Below, one piece after another: positions 21,914-31,916 of a DNA stretch of 64,000 nt. The DNA is from Cryptomeria japonica (Eukaryota; Streptophyta; Pinopsida; Cupressales; Cupressaceae). Numbering within the stretch: the first letter of the stretch is position 1; each line of letters starts with the position of its first letter. The stretch is taken from the NCBI RefSeq assembly GCF_030272615.1, contig NC_081413.1, positions 448,672,538 to 448,736,537 on the forward strand, written 5' to 3'. The position numbers were made by a program, and so were the translations under genes. The notes below the pieces were generated by a model. It was not told the origin of the DNA. It ran no database searches and worked only from the letters and a program-made list of their open reading frames with translations.

Positions 21914-22679
21914 CCTTCTATAAAGCCTAACCGCCTGAAGGTAGATCCTGTGCTTTTAAAAGAGGTCAATCATCAGGTTGCAAATGTCCAATTAGCTACT
22001 TGTTAGAACTTATGCATGCGATTTGAGTCTTTCTAAATGATAGAGTTTCTACAATCTTCTGAAGACGTTTCATCCTTTGTTGAGAGGTTTCTTCAGAAGC
22101 CAAGTGTTCCTTTTATTCGTGTATTCTATGTTCTTCAAGGATTTTGAATTTAGAACAACTTCAGTGAAGGAATTGGTTTTTAGCAATTTTGTTTGAAGGT
22201 GTGCTCTGAGCGATCGCTGTGTGTAAATACAATTATCATTGAACTGAAGATAGATAGTGAGTGATGTTGAGGGCCGAAGGCTACACAGTCATTATCTCTA
22301 GATGCTTTAGTATGGTTGAAAATTACAATGGTGAGCGAGATTAAGAAATAACATTGGTAGAAGAGTAACTTATAGAGATAAGTATTTTCTTTGTGGTTGA
22401 ATGTTGTTCAGGAATTTTTCATGCTGTTATTAATTCATGCTATATCATTGGGAAAGTGAATCATATATGACTCTAGCATTAATATTTCTCTTCTAGATTG
22501 TCCTGAACTATTATTAATTTGTCTTAATGATTTCAGGACAGACTGGAGAGCATAAGGATGATGAGATATTGTATTCAAGGAAGGAAGACCTTGATGATGG
22601 TTACCATGAGATTGAGTTGGTGATTATAGACGTTTTCTTGAAGAGGAGGAATTACCACTCAGAGTGAGCCTCAGTTAAT

Positions 22680-22794
22680 AGCTTCAGAGGGAACCTAACA
22701 CTTAAGCTTCAGAGGGAGCTTGACTTTCAACTTTAGAGGGAGCTTGATTTTCAACTTTAGAGGGAGCCTAATTCTTTCAGCTTTAGAGGAAGCC
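22680..22794. repeat. Five ~25-bp tandem units in NA-1
   Basis: Units share the core AGCTTcAGAGGGAGCcT, for example agcttcagagggagcttgac. Spacing is about 23-26 bp and units differ by a few bases. No protein-coding frame runs through the array. Confidence 0.75.
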
Positions 22795-22809
22795 ACATCT
22801 TTTGGCTAA

Positions 22810-23036
22810 TGATTTCTTCTCTGTGAGAGAAGTTCAAGGTGAAATCCCTTGTTAATGAGTTCTTCTTTGTGAGAGAAGTTCGAGGTGAAATCCCTTGTTA
22901 ATGAGTTCTTCTCTGCGAGAGATGTTAGAGGTGAAATCCCTTGTTAATGAATTCTTCTCTGTGAGAGAAGTTTGAGTGAAATCCCTTGTTAACAAGTTCT
23001 TCTTTGAGAGAGAAGTTCAAGGTGAAATCCCTTGTT
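22810..23036. repeat. Five ~46-bp tandem units in NA-1
   Basis: Each unit has the shape TTCTTCTcTGTGAGAGAAGTT then GGTGAAATCCCTTGTTAA. Each also contains a small inverted repeat (ttctct and agagaa) able to form a hairpin. Unit lengths are 45-46 bp. Confidence 0.8.
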
Positions 23037-23254
23037 CCACCCTCTGGGAGTAGCTATGGCGGAAGTCATGTGTGTGATTTCATGACTTAATTTGTTGTTT
23101 TTCTGGTTCACCCTCTAGGAGTAGCTACGGTGAATATTGTTATGCTGAGATAACATTTTTATTTTTAAAAAATTGTGATGAGTTTTTATTGACATCTTTT
23201 GCATTGCAGTTATGTGTACTTGTCATGTGATGACATATTGAAGATCTCTCTCTT

Positions 23255-23266
23255 GATAAGAGGGAG
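23255..23266 (+). promoter_or_regulatory. NA-1 polypurine tract
   Basis: gataagagggag directly precedes the LTR start TGTTGAAG. Confidence 0.7.
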
Positions 23267-24019
23267 TGTTGAAGTTATATAGCTATAAGATAGTCTTCCA
23301 CTTGCATTGGTGATTTATTTTCATATCCTTAGTGTGGCTAGCTCCTCCATAATTGTTCATCCAACATGGGAGGCATGAAATGTCCATTTGACTTCCTTTC
23401 TCAGACCATCGATGAAGTTCTCTACTTGCATTGTTGTTGGTGGCTTATCTATCTTCTTTTGTTACCGGTTTTCATGAGTTATTGTAGGAGTGTGACCGTT
23501 TCTTTGGTGCGGATGTCTTCTGGTATTTTTGCGATAGCTATTGGTATCGACGTCTCCTAAAAGATAAGGCATTTGGTTCATAGTTATATATATTCTTCTT
23601 GATGCTTGTTCCACTCTCCTTCAACAATATATACATTTCTGAATCGTGCAGGTTGTGGATAGTTATTTTGTATGCTTCATCATATAGTCACGTGTAATAC
23701 TTTTTTAGTATTTTCGCTAAGTCCAAATTTTGGGATTTTCAGCATTCATTGTTTTATGGAGAATAATTGATGTGTAATTTAATGTTTTGAGAGGAGTATA
23801 TCATTAGTTATCATTTTGTCAAGGAATTGTATCTAATAAGAAAGGGATTCAGACTTTGTGATAGTCAATTGAAGCTTTCAATATATGTATTGGTCATTTG
23901 AAGTTTTCAATAAAGGTATTACTTTTGTAGGATGGGTTTTTCACCCTCAAGTAGAGGATTTTCCTAGGATAAATTTTGTGTATCTTGTTTCAGATTTTTG
24001 TGCTGCTAAAATATTAACA
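23267..24019 (+). repeat. NA-1 3' LTR
   Basis: 753 bp, TGTTGAAGTT to ATTAACA. It matches 1-293 and 21761-21895 of the split 5' LTR. It is followed directly by Copia-4 integrase sequence. Short ORFs inside are not supported as genes. Confidence 0.87.
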
Positions 24020-26031
24020 TCAACAATGTTATTATGTTGAGGGATTCCAGGAGCAGATAATTGTCTTCTAATTCCATTCCTCTCATAGAATGTATCAAAC
24101 TCTCTTGATGTAAATTCTCCTCCTCTGTCTGATCTCAGGCACTTCAACTTCAATCTTGTCTCTATCTCCACTCTGATTTTGAATATCTTGAATGTCTCCA
24201 ATGCTTCTAATTTCTCCCTTAACAAGGTAACCCACATCATCCTTGAATAATCATCAATCAATAATATGAATTATCTATCACCTTGCATGCTTATTACTCT
24301 AGAAGGACCACATAAGTCAGTATGAACGAGATGTAGCAATCCATTTGATGAATACAACTTACTCTTAAATGAATCTCTTGTTTGCTTTCCCATCTAACAT
24401 CCTTTCATACTAGATTAGCAGGCTTCACAATTTTAGGCATATCTCTAATAGCTTGAGTAGAACATATCCTTATCATGCAATAAGAATTAGCATGACACAT
24501 TCTTCTTTGTCATAACCAACTTTCATCAATCTAAGCAATCAAACAATGTTTCTCACTAGCATTCAAGTGAAAGATATTACCTTTAGTCTTAATACTTGAT
24601 GCAATCTCTATTCTAGAGGCATTTAGGATCTTAAATTTACCATTCTTGAATTGAATATCATATCCCTTGTCAACCATCTACCCAATACTCAACAAATTAT
24701 TCTTCAAAACTTCAACATACAAGACATCGTCAGTACTATGCTTACCATTGAAAGATATAGAACCTCTACCATGAATCCCAAAGGCTTTATCATCTCCAAA
24801 TCTCACTATTCCACCATAATACCTTTCAATACTCACAAATTTTCTTTTAACACCTACCATATGATGTGAACAACTGTTGTCAATTACCCATTCATCTTTC
24901 TCCTTAATTTTAGTAGCTAACGATTTCTCATCATTAATGTAGCTTGTAGAATTCACTGGTACTGGATCATCTTCCATGATAGAAATAAATACAAATTCAT
25001 CTTTTGAATTTCCATTCTTTGATTCCTCATTTGTTACATCCTCATTAGCAGGATAATAGCATCTCTTTTGATTTCTGAATTTCTAGTAGGGCTTATCATT
25101 CTTATCATGCTTCTCATATCTATCATACTTATCAGATCTATCATTCCCTTCAAATTTATCATGCTTATCATATCTATACATTCTCTTAGGACACCTAGAA
25201 GAAAAGTGTCCTATCTTATTACAAGAGAAACATTTCAAAGGTAACTTTCCATCATACTTATCGACTCCTTTAGGAAATCTTCGAGAAACAAGGGCTTCAA
25301 GCTCATCCAATTCTCTTTCTTTCTCTTCCATCTCTCTTTTCTCTTTCAAATCTGGATACCCAACATGAACTTTCTCCTAGATCATACTTTTTCTTCTCGG
25401 ATACAGAGGCTCTGAATGCAGTCTCAGATTTACCATGTGATTCTCCAAATTCGGTCAGCTAAAATGTAGTAATCTTTCTAAACAACATGTCTCTAGTTGC
25501 TATAGTCACACTTTGGATCTCATCAATAATAGCTACTTTATGTTTGTAAGGAGGCAATGATCTCAGCACCTTAGCAACAATTTCATCTTCTTCAAGGGTT
25601 CCACCAACACATCTAGTATTCATGACAAGATCATTCACCTTGTCCATAAAGGTTTATATATTCTCATACTTCAATGCTTCATACTTCCCTTTCAAACTAG
25701 GCATCTTACAAACATTAACTTTTGCATGTCCTTCATACAAGGTCTCTAGCTTCTTCTAGATCTCATGTGCAGTCTGCAAACCCACCACATTAATCATCTT
25801 TGAATCAGTCGATGCACTCAATAATGATTCCTTAGATCTTATGTTATGTTTAGCATCCTTGATCTTAGTAGCAGTTGCCAGTCCATTCTAAGAAACATTG
25901 TAAACATTCTTTGTAATCTTCCAATACTTATCTCCAAGGCATTTCAAGTGAACTTCCATATGGTCCTCCCAAACAGTGTAATTGCTTCCATAAAATATAG
26001 GACTCTTCTTCTTGAACACATAAGTTGCCAT
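24020..26031 (-). pseudogene. Copia-4 gag-protease-integrase (broken)
   Basis: Gag starts at the ATG at 26031-26029 (MATYVFKKKSPIFYGSNY) and has several in-frame stops between 25459 and 25960. A CCHC knuckle is intact at 25191-25232 (CFSCNKIGHFSSRC), followed by repeats rich in Asp, Lys and Tyr (DKYDRYEKHDKND). Protease at 24873-24881 reads DNSCSHHM instead of DSGCSHHM, two G-to-A changes in the active site. Integrase (24020-24261) has MIDDYSRMMWVTLLREK and SDRGGEFTSREF and is cut by NA-1 right after the PQHNN region. Confidence 0.83.
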
Positions 26032-26073
26032 CTCAGATCACCTCAAGTAGTCAAGCTTCTTCTAGGGGGTCTA

Positions 26074-26085
26074 GCTTTGATACCA
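26074..26085 (-). promoter_or_regulatory. Copia-4 primer-binding site
   Basis: Minus strand reads TGGTATCAAAGC two bases after the LTR end GCTAACA, a methionine-tRNA-type site with one change. Confidence 0.82.
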
Positions 26086-26087
26086 AT

Positions 26088-28659
26088 TGTTAGCAGCAAC
26101 CAGGAAGGAAAATTGAGAGAGGGGGTGAATCAGTTTTTACTAGATTAACCAAATTAAGAAAAATTTCAGATCTAAACAACTACAAAAAGAATAAAGATAA
26201 ACACAATAGCATCAACACACATAACACCAAGATTTTGACATGGAAAAATTGGTTAAGGGAAAAACCACGGTGGTAACTGTAGCGTCCTAAAATTGCGACA
26301 CTTGCAATTTCGACCGCATTTGGGTCTTCACGATGGCGATGCAACACGCAACCTGAATGGATACCCCGAAACCTGATTATGACACTGAAAACTGCATTTT
26401 CTAGCACCCTCGCCTGAACCTCCTTTGCACCCTGCTGTCCCGGGAGGTGGGACCAGAGCGCCCAGTGCCCTGGTCCTTCAGGACTAGGGCGCCCAGCACC
26501 CTGGTCCCCCAGGACCATGGCGCCCAGCGCCCTGGTCCCTGGGTCCTATTTTGGGCCCGATCTCTTTTGGACTTCGGGTCTTTATGTTTGCAAATTGGAA
26601 AATTATCTTTCCTGGTCGGCCTAAGGTCGGGAAAATCAGTGTATCAGCCCTAATTGACAAGTATATAAACTACATTTTCCTCTTTCATTTGATATGATGG
26701 AAAAGGCGTGGAAACTATACTCAAGCATTCAAGCATTCAAGCATTGCTTCAAGCAATTGATCATTCTAAGTCTCCATTCAAGGCTAAGTGTTGCATTCAA
26801 GACAAGGATTCAACCATTGAAGAGGAGATCACTTACAACACATTACATGCTACATACAACATACAACATACAACAAACAACAACATCTATACCTTCGCAC
26901 ATAAGGATACAAACATCCTCACAACAAGGTATTAGTACTTGTTTTACATTACATTTACAACATTTCTCATTTCTTGGTTAATTCCAAAACTGGGGTTTGA
27001 CCTAAAGGAAAACCCCTAATCCCTAACCCCCCAATCGTCTTCGCTTTTCTGTGTGTAGGTTGCAGGTACGTGGCTGAAATTGAAGATCTGGAATCCTTGT
27101 GCAGAGATGAACAGATCCCCCTTCGTTTCACGGATTTTTTGGAGGACCGTGGCGCTCGGGCGCCATCGTCCCGACAACTTTTGCTCAAATTTGCAGGACA
27201 GCACCGTATCGACATTTTACTGCTAATTCCAGGTCCGCAACTTCATCCTATATCCCTATCTCAATTTATAAGCGAGTCTTTGTCACTTTCTATGCATTCC
27301 TAGCTTAATTCTCCTATCAACATTCTTTACAAAAGAGGGTAGCCTTGCTTTCTTAACCCCTGAAACTCATTTAGCATCCAATCTTGCATTGCGTGGGATT
27401 GGATCTTGTGGGTTTCAACCCCTCTTTTGAATGTAAAGTCTCTCCCCTAAGTGAAAACCATCAACCCTAGTGAATCTCCCTTCTCTCTCCTTGGAGTTGG
27501 AAGAGGGGAGAGCAACTAGGGTTTGATCGCGATTTTCCGCTTTACAGTAACCTACCCACAATAAGATGATACTCTATAGTAGTATGTGTAACTATTACAA
27601 TGGGGAAAGCACATGCATTTAGGCACACTTCCCAGAATTTACTACTCAAAATAAAGATGACTCAAAAGGTTCCAACCCTCAGGGAACATTCACTACCTTA
27701 CAATATCATTCAAACTACAATCTGGATTATATAAACTAAAAGAATAGCATTTGCTAATGCCTGATGACAATTTCAGTTAAGCACATTTGTCTGCCCTGCA
27801 ACAATCTCTTCTCAATACACCACACCAAAGAATAAATTTTCTTAAGCACACATACACCATTCTATATGAATGGAGACACCCATACCAAAATTGCATGAAT
27901 CTAACACCTATTTATACAATTACCAACCTTGAATACAAGGTGGACCAGACCCTCAACCCTTAATTATAAAATTACATCACATGATACATAAAAAAACCAC
28001 TAGACCAATACAATACATGACATAGAATGTACCTTAATCAAATCTCCAAACAAGCACCACGACCAAAAATCTGACCAAGATCAACTGTAACATGATACAC
28101 CACTAAGAATTTTGCATAACATGAAGAATACCACCATGAATGTGCAAAAGGATCAATGTGGATGACAAAAAAATAGGATGCTATCAAGAAACACCAATAA
28201 GCATGTTAGAACCATCTGCAATATTTGCACCAACACCACTTATTCATATCTTCATCGATCAACACACTAACTCTCAGGAACAACAGTGATTTAGACTAAA
28301 AAGATAGTTTGTGGAGCACCAAATCATGAACCATCTAAACTAAAGATACACATGAACATCCAAAACATTTTCCCAAATCCACAGCCAAAGATATGATCAT
28401 ACTAGAGCTCACTAGATCAAACACCAAACTTTGTCAATCACCGAACATAACGACTAAACTACAAACTAGATCAAATAATATGATCAAGTAAAATTTTGGA
28501 TCACTAAAACCAATAAGGAATTAAGTAATCCAACATCATGAATAGATAAACCAACCATATCAGCTCAATACAATTGCCGAAACACCAAGTAGCTCTCTAC
28601 AACACCAGGACACATGAATTTGTTGACATCAATGACAACAACATATCCTATCATCAACA
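26088..28659 (-). repeat. Copia-4 5' LTR, split by a solo gypsy LTR
   Basis: Runs TGTTAGCAGC (26088) to ATCATCAACA (28659), about 1.3 kb without the insert at 26278-27546. It shares with Copia-1 the early segment aagggaaaaaccacggtgg...taacctacccacaat...agatgatact and the motif gagggggtgaatcag. No gene is supported within it. Confidence 0.8.
26278..27546 (+). mobile_element. Solo Ty3/gypsy LTR
   Basis: 1269 bp starting TGTAGCGTCC and ending GCTTTACA, flanked by the 5-bp duplication GTAAC (26273-26277 and 27547-27551). It starts like the Gypsy-1 LTR (TGTAGCATCG...CACTTGC) and has the same GC-rich GCGCCCAGCGCCCTGGTCC units (about 26440-26550) and a ggggtttgacc segment. Overall it is a different family or subfamily. 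No internal region is present, which fits recombination between two LTRs. Short ORFs inside are chance. Confidence 0.87.
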
Positions 28660-30516
28660 ATATCCAACATGCCTATGCTTGTGGGGTCCATTTTTATCAT
28701 CTAACCAATATTGTGGTTATGTGGCCTCCTTATCTTGACAACCTTTTTTCCCTTGGAAGCAAACTGGTTGGTTGATCATCTTGAGGCCTACGTAGTATTT
28801 GGTGGACCTGGCTTCTTGTGTGGCATGATCTCAACCATCCAATTTCACTTAAAACCCAATCAGACATGCATTTTAATTTTTTGTTGGGACCTTTTGGCAC
28901 ACATATGGTGAGATCTTGCGTATCCATCTTTGCACAAGATATCTTGATCAACGACCAAATTTCAAATTTGTGGGAGCCATTAGCCTTTAAATCTTTCCTA
29001 TAGTGGTGGTTGTCAACCCAGTGGTCAAGACATTATTTCTTCTTAGTGGGTGCTCAATCTTTCATCTCTTTTGCTTCCAACCACCAATATTTTTTCCATT
29101 ACTCCAGATTGTAACTTCTGTAGGCCTATCTTGAATCCCACCATGCCTTCTTCAATGCATTCTGAAGACTTTCCTGCCTTTGTCATGCCTCTGTGCTGCA
29201 CTTGCATGCAAAGATATCTTCCTTGTAGGGAGATTTTTTTTTTTAGAGGTAGAGGACGCCTTTAGAGGAGTTTTCACATGCCATCATATCAACCAATCTA
29301 ATCTTTCCCTCATCTCTGATTTTTGTACCCTAATCATAGGAGGGTTAGGGTTTCTAGTTGTAGTTCATTTTTTCAGTTATGCCTTAGCTATGAAGGAAAT
29401 TTTTGTATCTATCCTCGAGGGATCTTCTCTTCCTTTTCTCTTGCAAAATTCTTGTAATTTGCAACTATAAAAAATTACCTTGCTTCTACATTAATGAAAT
29501 TTTCTTGTCTTACCTATTTTTTAGTCTAAACATCTGTGTGTATTTTTCTTACCTCTTTGTTTAGATGCATTTTCATCTTGTTTTCTTAGTATTTGTGATA
29601 GTGTTGACTCCTCTTAGAGTGGTGTATTGAAATTTTCTCATTCCTCTTTCCATTGTTAATAATTCCAACCTTGATTCAATCGTAGAAAGCTAGATTTAGA
29701 TAGAAAGTAGTGTATGTTTTGGGTAGTTTCATTTATATTTTTCTGCAGTTACAGGTGAGGAAGATCATAGTTTCAATCTAGGTGCAAACCCTCTTTCCCT
29801 TCTTTCAAGAATTCCCTCTTTCTCCCTTTTCCCTCTGAAAATCACTAGATTAGGTCCTAATTGCATTCAATATTGATAGGAAGTCGGCCTTCTCTGGAGA
29901 CTCAACCTCACAACACTACAAGGTACCACACTTGAGAGGTTGTTTCCATTTTTCACAAGGTTGATGATCGACACCAATCATCATAGGGTGTAACTTTGTG
30001 ACAACAATCACCACTCATGACGTAGCCATAACATGGAGGGTCCTCAAAGAGAACAGTCCAGATCATGCAAAAAGAGTAATGCAATGGAAGAAACAACATA
30101 GAACATAGAAAATGGATAATCAAATATTCATATCATCATATATTCATCGTATAACATCTGGTAACATTTGGGTTATATGTAGGCTAACATGCCCAGTTAC
30201 AAACTACATCCCTTAACACAATCCATCTCGACCTCCAAGAAGTGTTTGACTTAATATTTACAAATCTAGATCATCATAATACTTTCCTATATCTCAAAGG
30301 ATCACATACAATAATATATATACCATCCACAACACATCTGAGTCAATCACACAATATTATATTTACAAAGGAAGGAAACTAAAACGTGTAAAATAGTTTG
30401 GCCCCAAACTGTAAAGATCTCATCCACCAAGAACACTCATGAAGTATGGACCACAAAGTAGGGTTGGCCAAGGGCTTAAGGACATCCTGTTCTTGGCATT
30501 TGCATGAATATTGCAT
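28660..30516. other. Unassigned island between two retrotransposon nests
   Basis: About 1.86 kb matching none of the other elements in the window. No ORF above ~100 codons and no recognisable protein motif. Some parts look like an old LTR: gggttagggtttct near 29345, and ctataaaaaattacc near 29465 followed by attaatgaaattttc. The poly-T run at 29237 and pyrimidine-rich stretch at 29790-29835 are notable. It could be degraded retroelement or original intergenic DNA. Confidence 0.4.
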
Positions 30517-31847
30517 TGATGATATGTTATGTTGTCATTGATGTCAATTAAACTGGTAATGATATTGTTGTAATATTGTTACTATAACCGGTAGGAAGAA
30601 TTTGTGAGGAGAACTGGTAACTGGTGTAAAGGTGTAAACCTTATCTATTGTTGTAACTGGTAAACCCTACCTGTTGTTTTTTATAAAACCTAACAGATTA
30701 AGTTTGGTGAATTGGTTATATTGTTTTATGATCTAATGATGAGCGGTAATGATGATGACATGCATGATTATTGTATGAAGACAATTCCAAGAGATTTTGG
30801 CGAGTTGTTGTAATGGTTTTTGTCTAGGGAATGAGCAAATTAATTGCATCTAATGCAAAGAACGTGATGAGTTACTAAGTTCAATGAAGTGGTGATCAAG
30901 GAACGATCAAGGTTTTCTTGATTGATGTTTAAAGATTGCTATGTAATCCAATGGTCATACTTGAACTAAATTTGTTTGTAATCTTGATGAGAGTTAGATT
31001 TTTGTTGTGTTACTGACCTAATTGATTTATATTTAAGGTCGATGAAGATGTTTAGTTTTAAGAGAGTTGGCAAAGAGATAGACACAGTTTAGTTGAGTGT
31101 GTGGTTGTCAAACCAGATGATGTGTCTACAGTTTGAGTAAAGGTAGATAGGAGCATGAAATGGATCTGATCAAGCAAGTGTAGTGCTATTCAAACAGATC
31201 AGCAAACTCTTGTTGTTTTCTAACAATTACAATAGAATTGAAATCCCCTAACGGGGTAAGCTCTAACAAGCCTAGTTCTATTCAAATCCTCTAACAAGGT
31301 GGTCCATTAGATTGGATTTTTAAATCCTCTACCAAGGTTACTCCTTACAGGGTATTGCTTCTAACAACGCATTTGTAGTCAATCCCTTAACTCAATGATT
31401 CCTAATAGGATAAGTTCTTAACATGACTTTTTGTAAAGCTTTAATAGGCTAGGCTCCTAACAAGGCAAACTTCATAAAAGTTCAGATATTATCTTGTGAG
31501 TCTTAGCTCACCGTGGTTTTTACCTATTTGGGTTTCCACGTCAAAAATATTTGTGTCAAGTGGTGAATGTTTTTGTGTTTATATTTTCATGGTTGATTTA
31601 CTTAACTACTTAACTATTTTCTATAAGTCATGATAACCGGAAGTATTGAGATATGAAGAAGTTGTTTACTATTATTTTGTTGTAACAGACAACTGGTTTA
31701 TCTTATGAGTTTTTATCTTGATAGAGTTATTATTCTAAGTTTACTTCGAGAGATTGATTGGTGAAGTTTATTATCAATTTTTCTATCTACTGATTCACCC
31801 CCCCTCTCATTAGTTTACCAAATACTTATTCTTTTATCATACCATCA
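30517..31847 (+). repeat. Copia-5 5' LTR
   Basis: About 1331 bp, ending ATACCATCA two bases before the primer site. The start TGATGATATG is inferred from similarity to the Copia-4 LTR start (TGTTGATGATAGGATATGTT) and the shared gttgtcattgatgtcaa; it could be off by a few bases. It carries ctgattcaccccccctctca near its end. Confidence 0.72.
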
Positions 31848-31849
31848 AT

Positions 31850-31861
31850 TGGTATCAGAGC
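31850..31861 (+). promoter_or_regulatory. Copia-5 primer-binding site
   Basis: TGGTATCAGAGC, the methionine-tRNA-type primer site, two bases after the LTR. Confidence 0.88.
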
Positions 31862-31916
31862 ATTTCAGGTCCTCTAAGGTCTAAGCCTAATAGCTTGAGG
31901 TAAAGATCTGCTGATC

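Larger units (their letters stand above)
21914..23254 (+). mobile_element. NA-1 non-coding internal region
   Basis: About 1.35 kb between primer site and purine tract with no ORF resembling gag or pol, so NA-1 is a non-autonomous LTR element. Its most visible content is two sets of short tandem repeats (22680-22794 and 22810-23036), then a pair of caccctctgggagtagctatgg-like segments (about 23037-23128). An element of this build depends on proteins supplied by others. Confidence 0.75.
24020..28659 (-). mobile_element. Copia-4, minus-strand Ty1/copia element (left half outside window)
   Basis: From right to left: 5' LTR (26088-28659, split by a solo LTR), primer site, gag, protease and integrase up to the NA-1 insertion at 24019. 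RT, RNase H and the 3' LTR should lie to the left of base 1. It is the outermost element of the left block. Confidence 0.83.

Noticed and set aside
29050-29470. Two plus-strand ORFs in the unassigned island as host genes
   Set aside because: They overlap in different frames, are under 100 codons, include a poly-T-encoded Phe run and match no motif I recognise.
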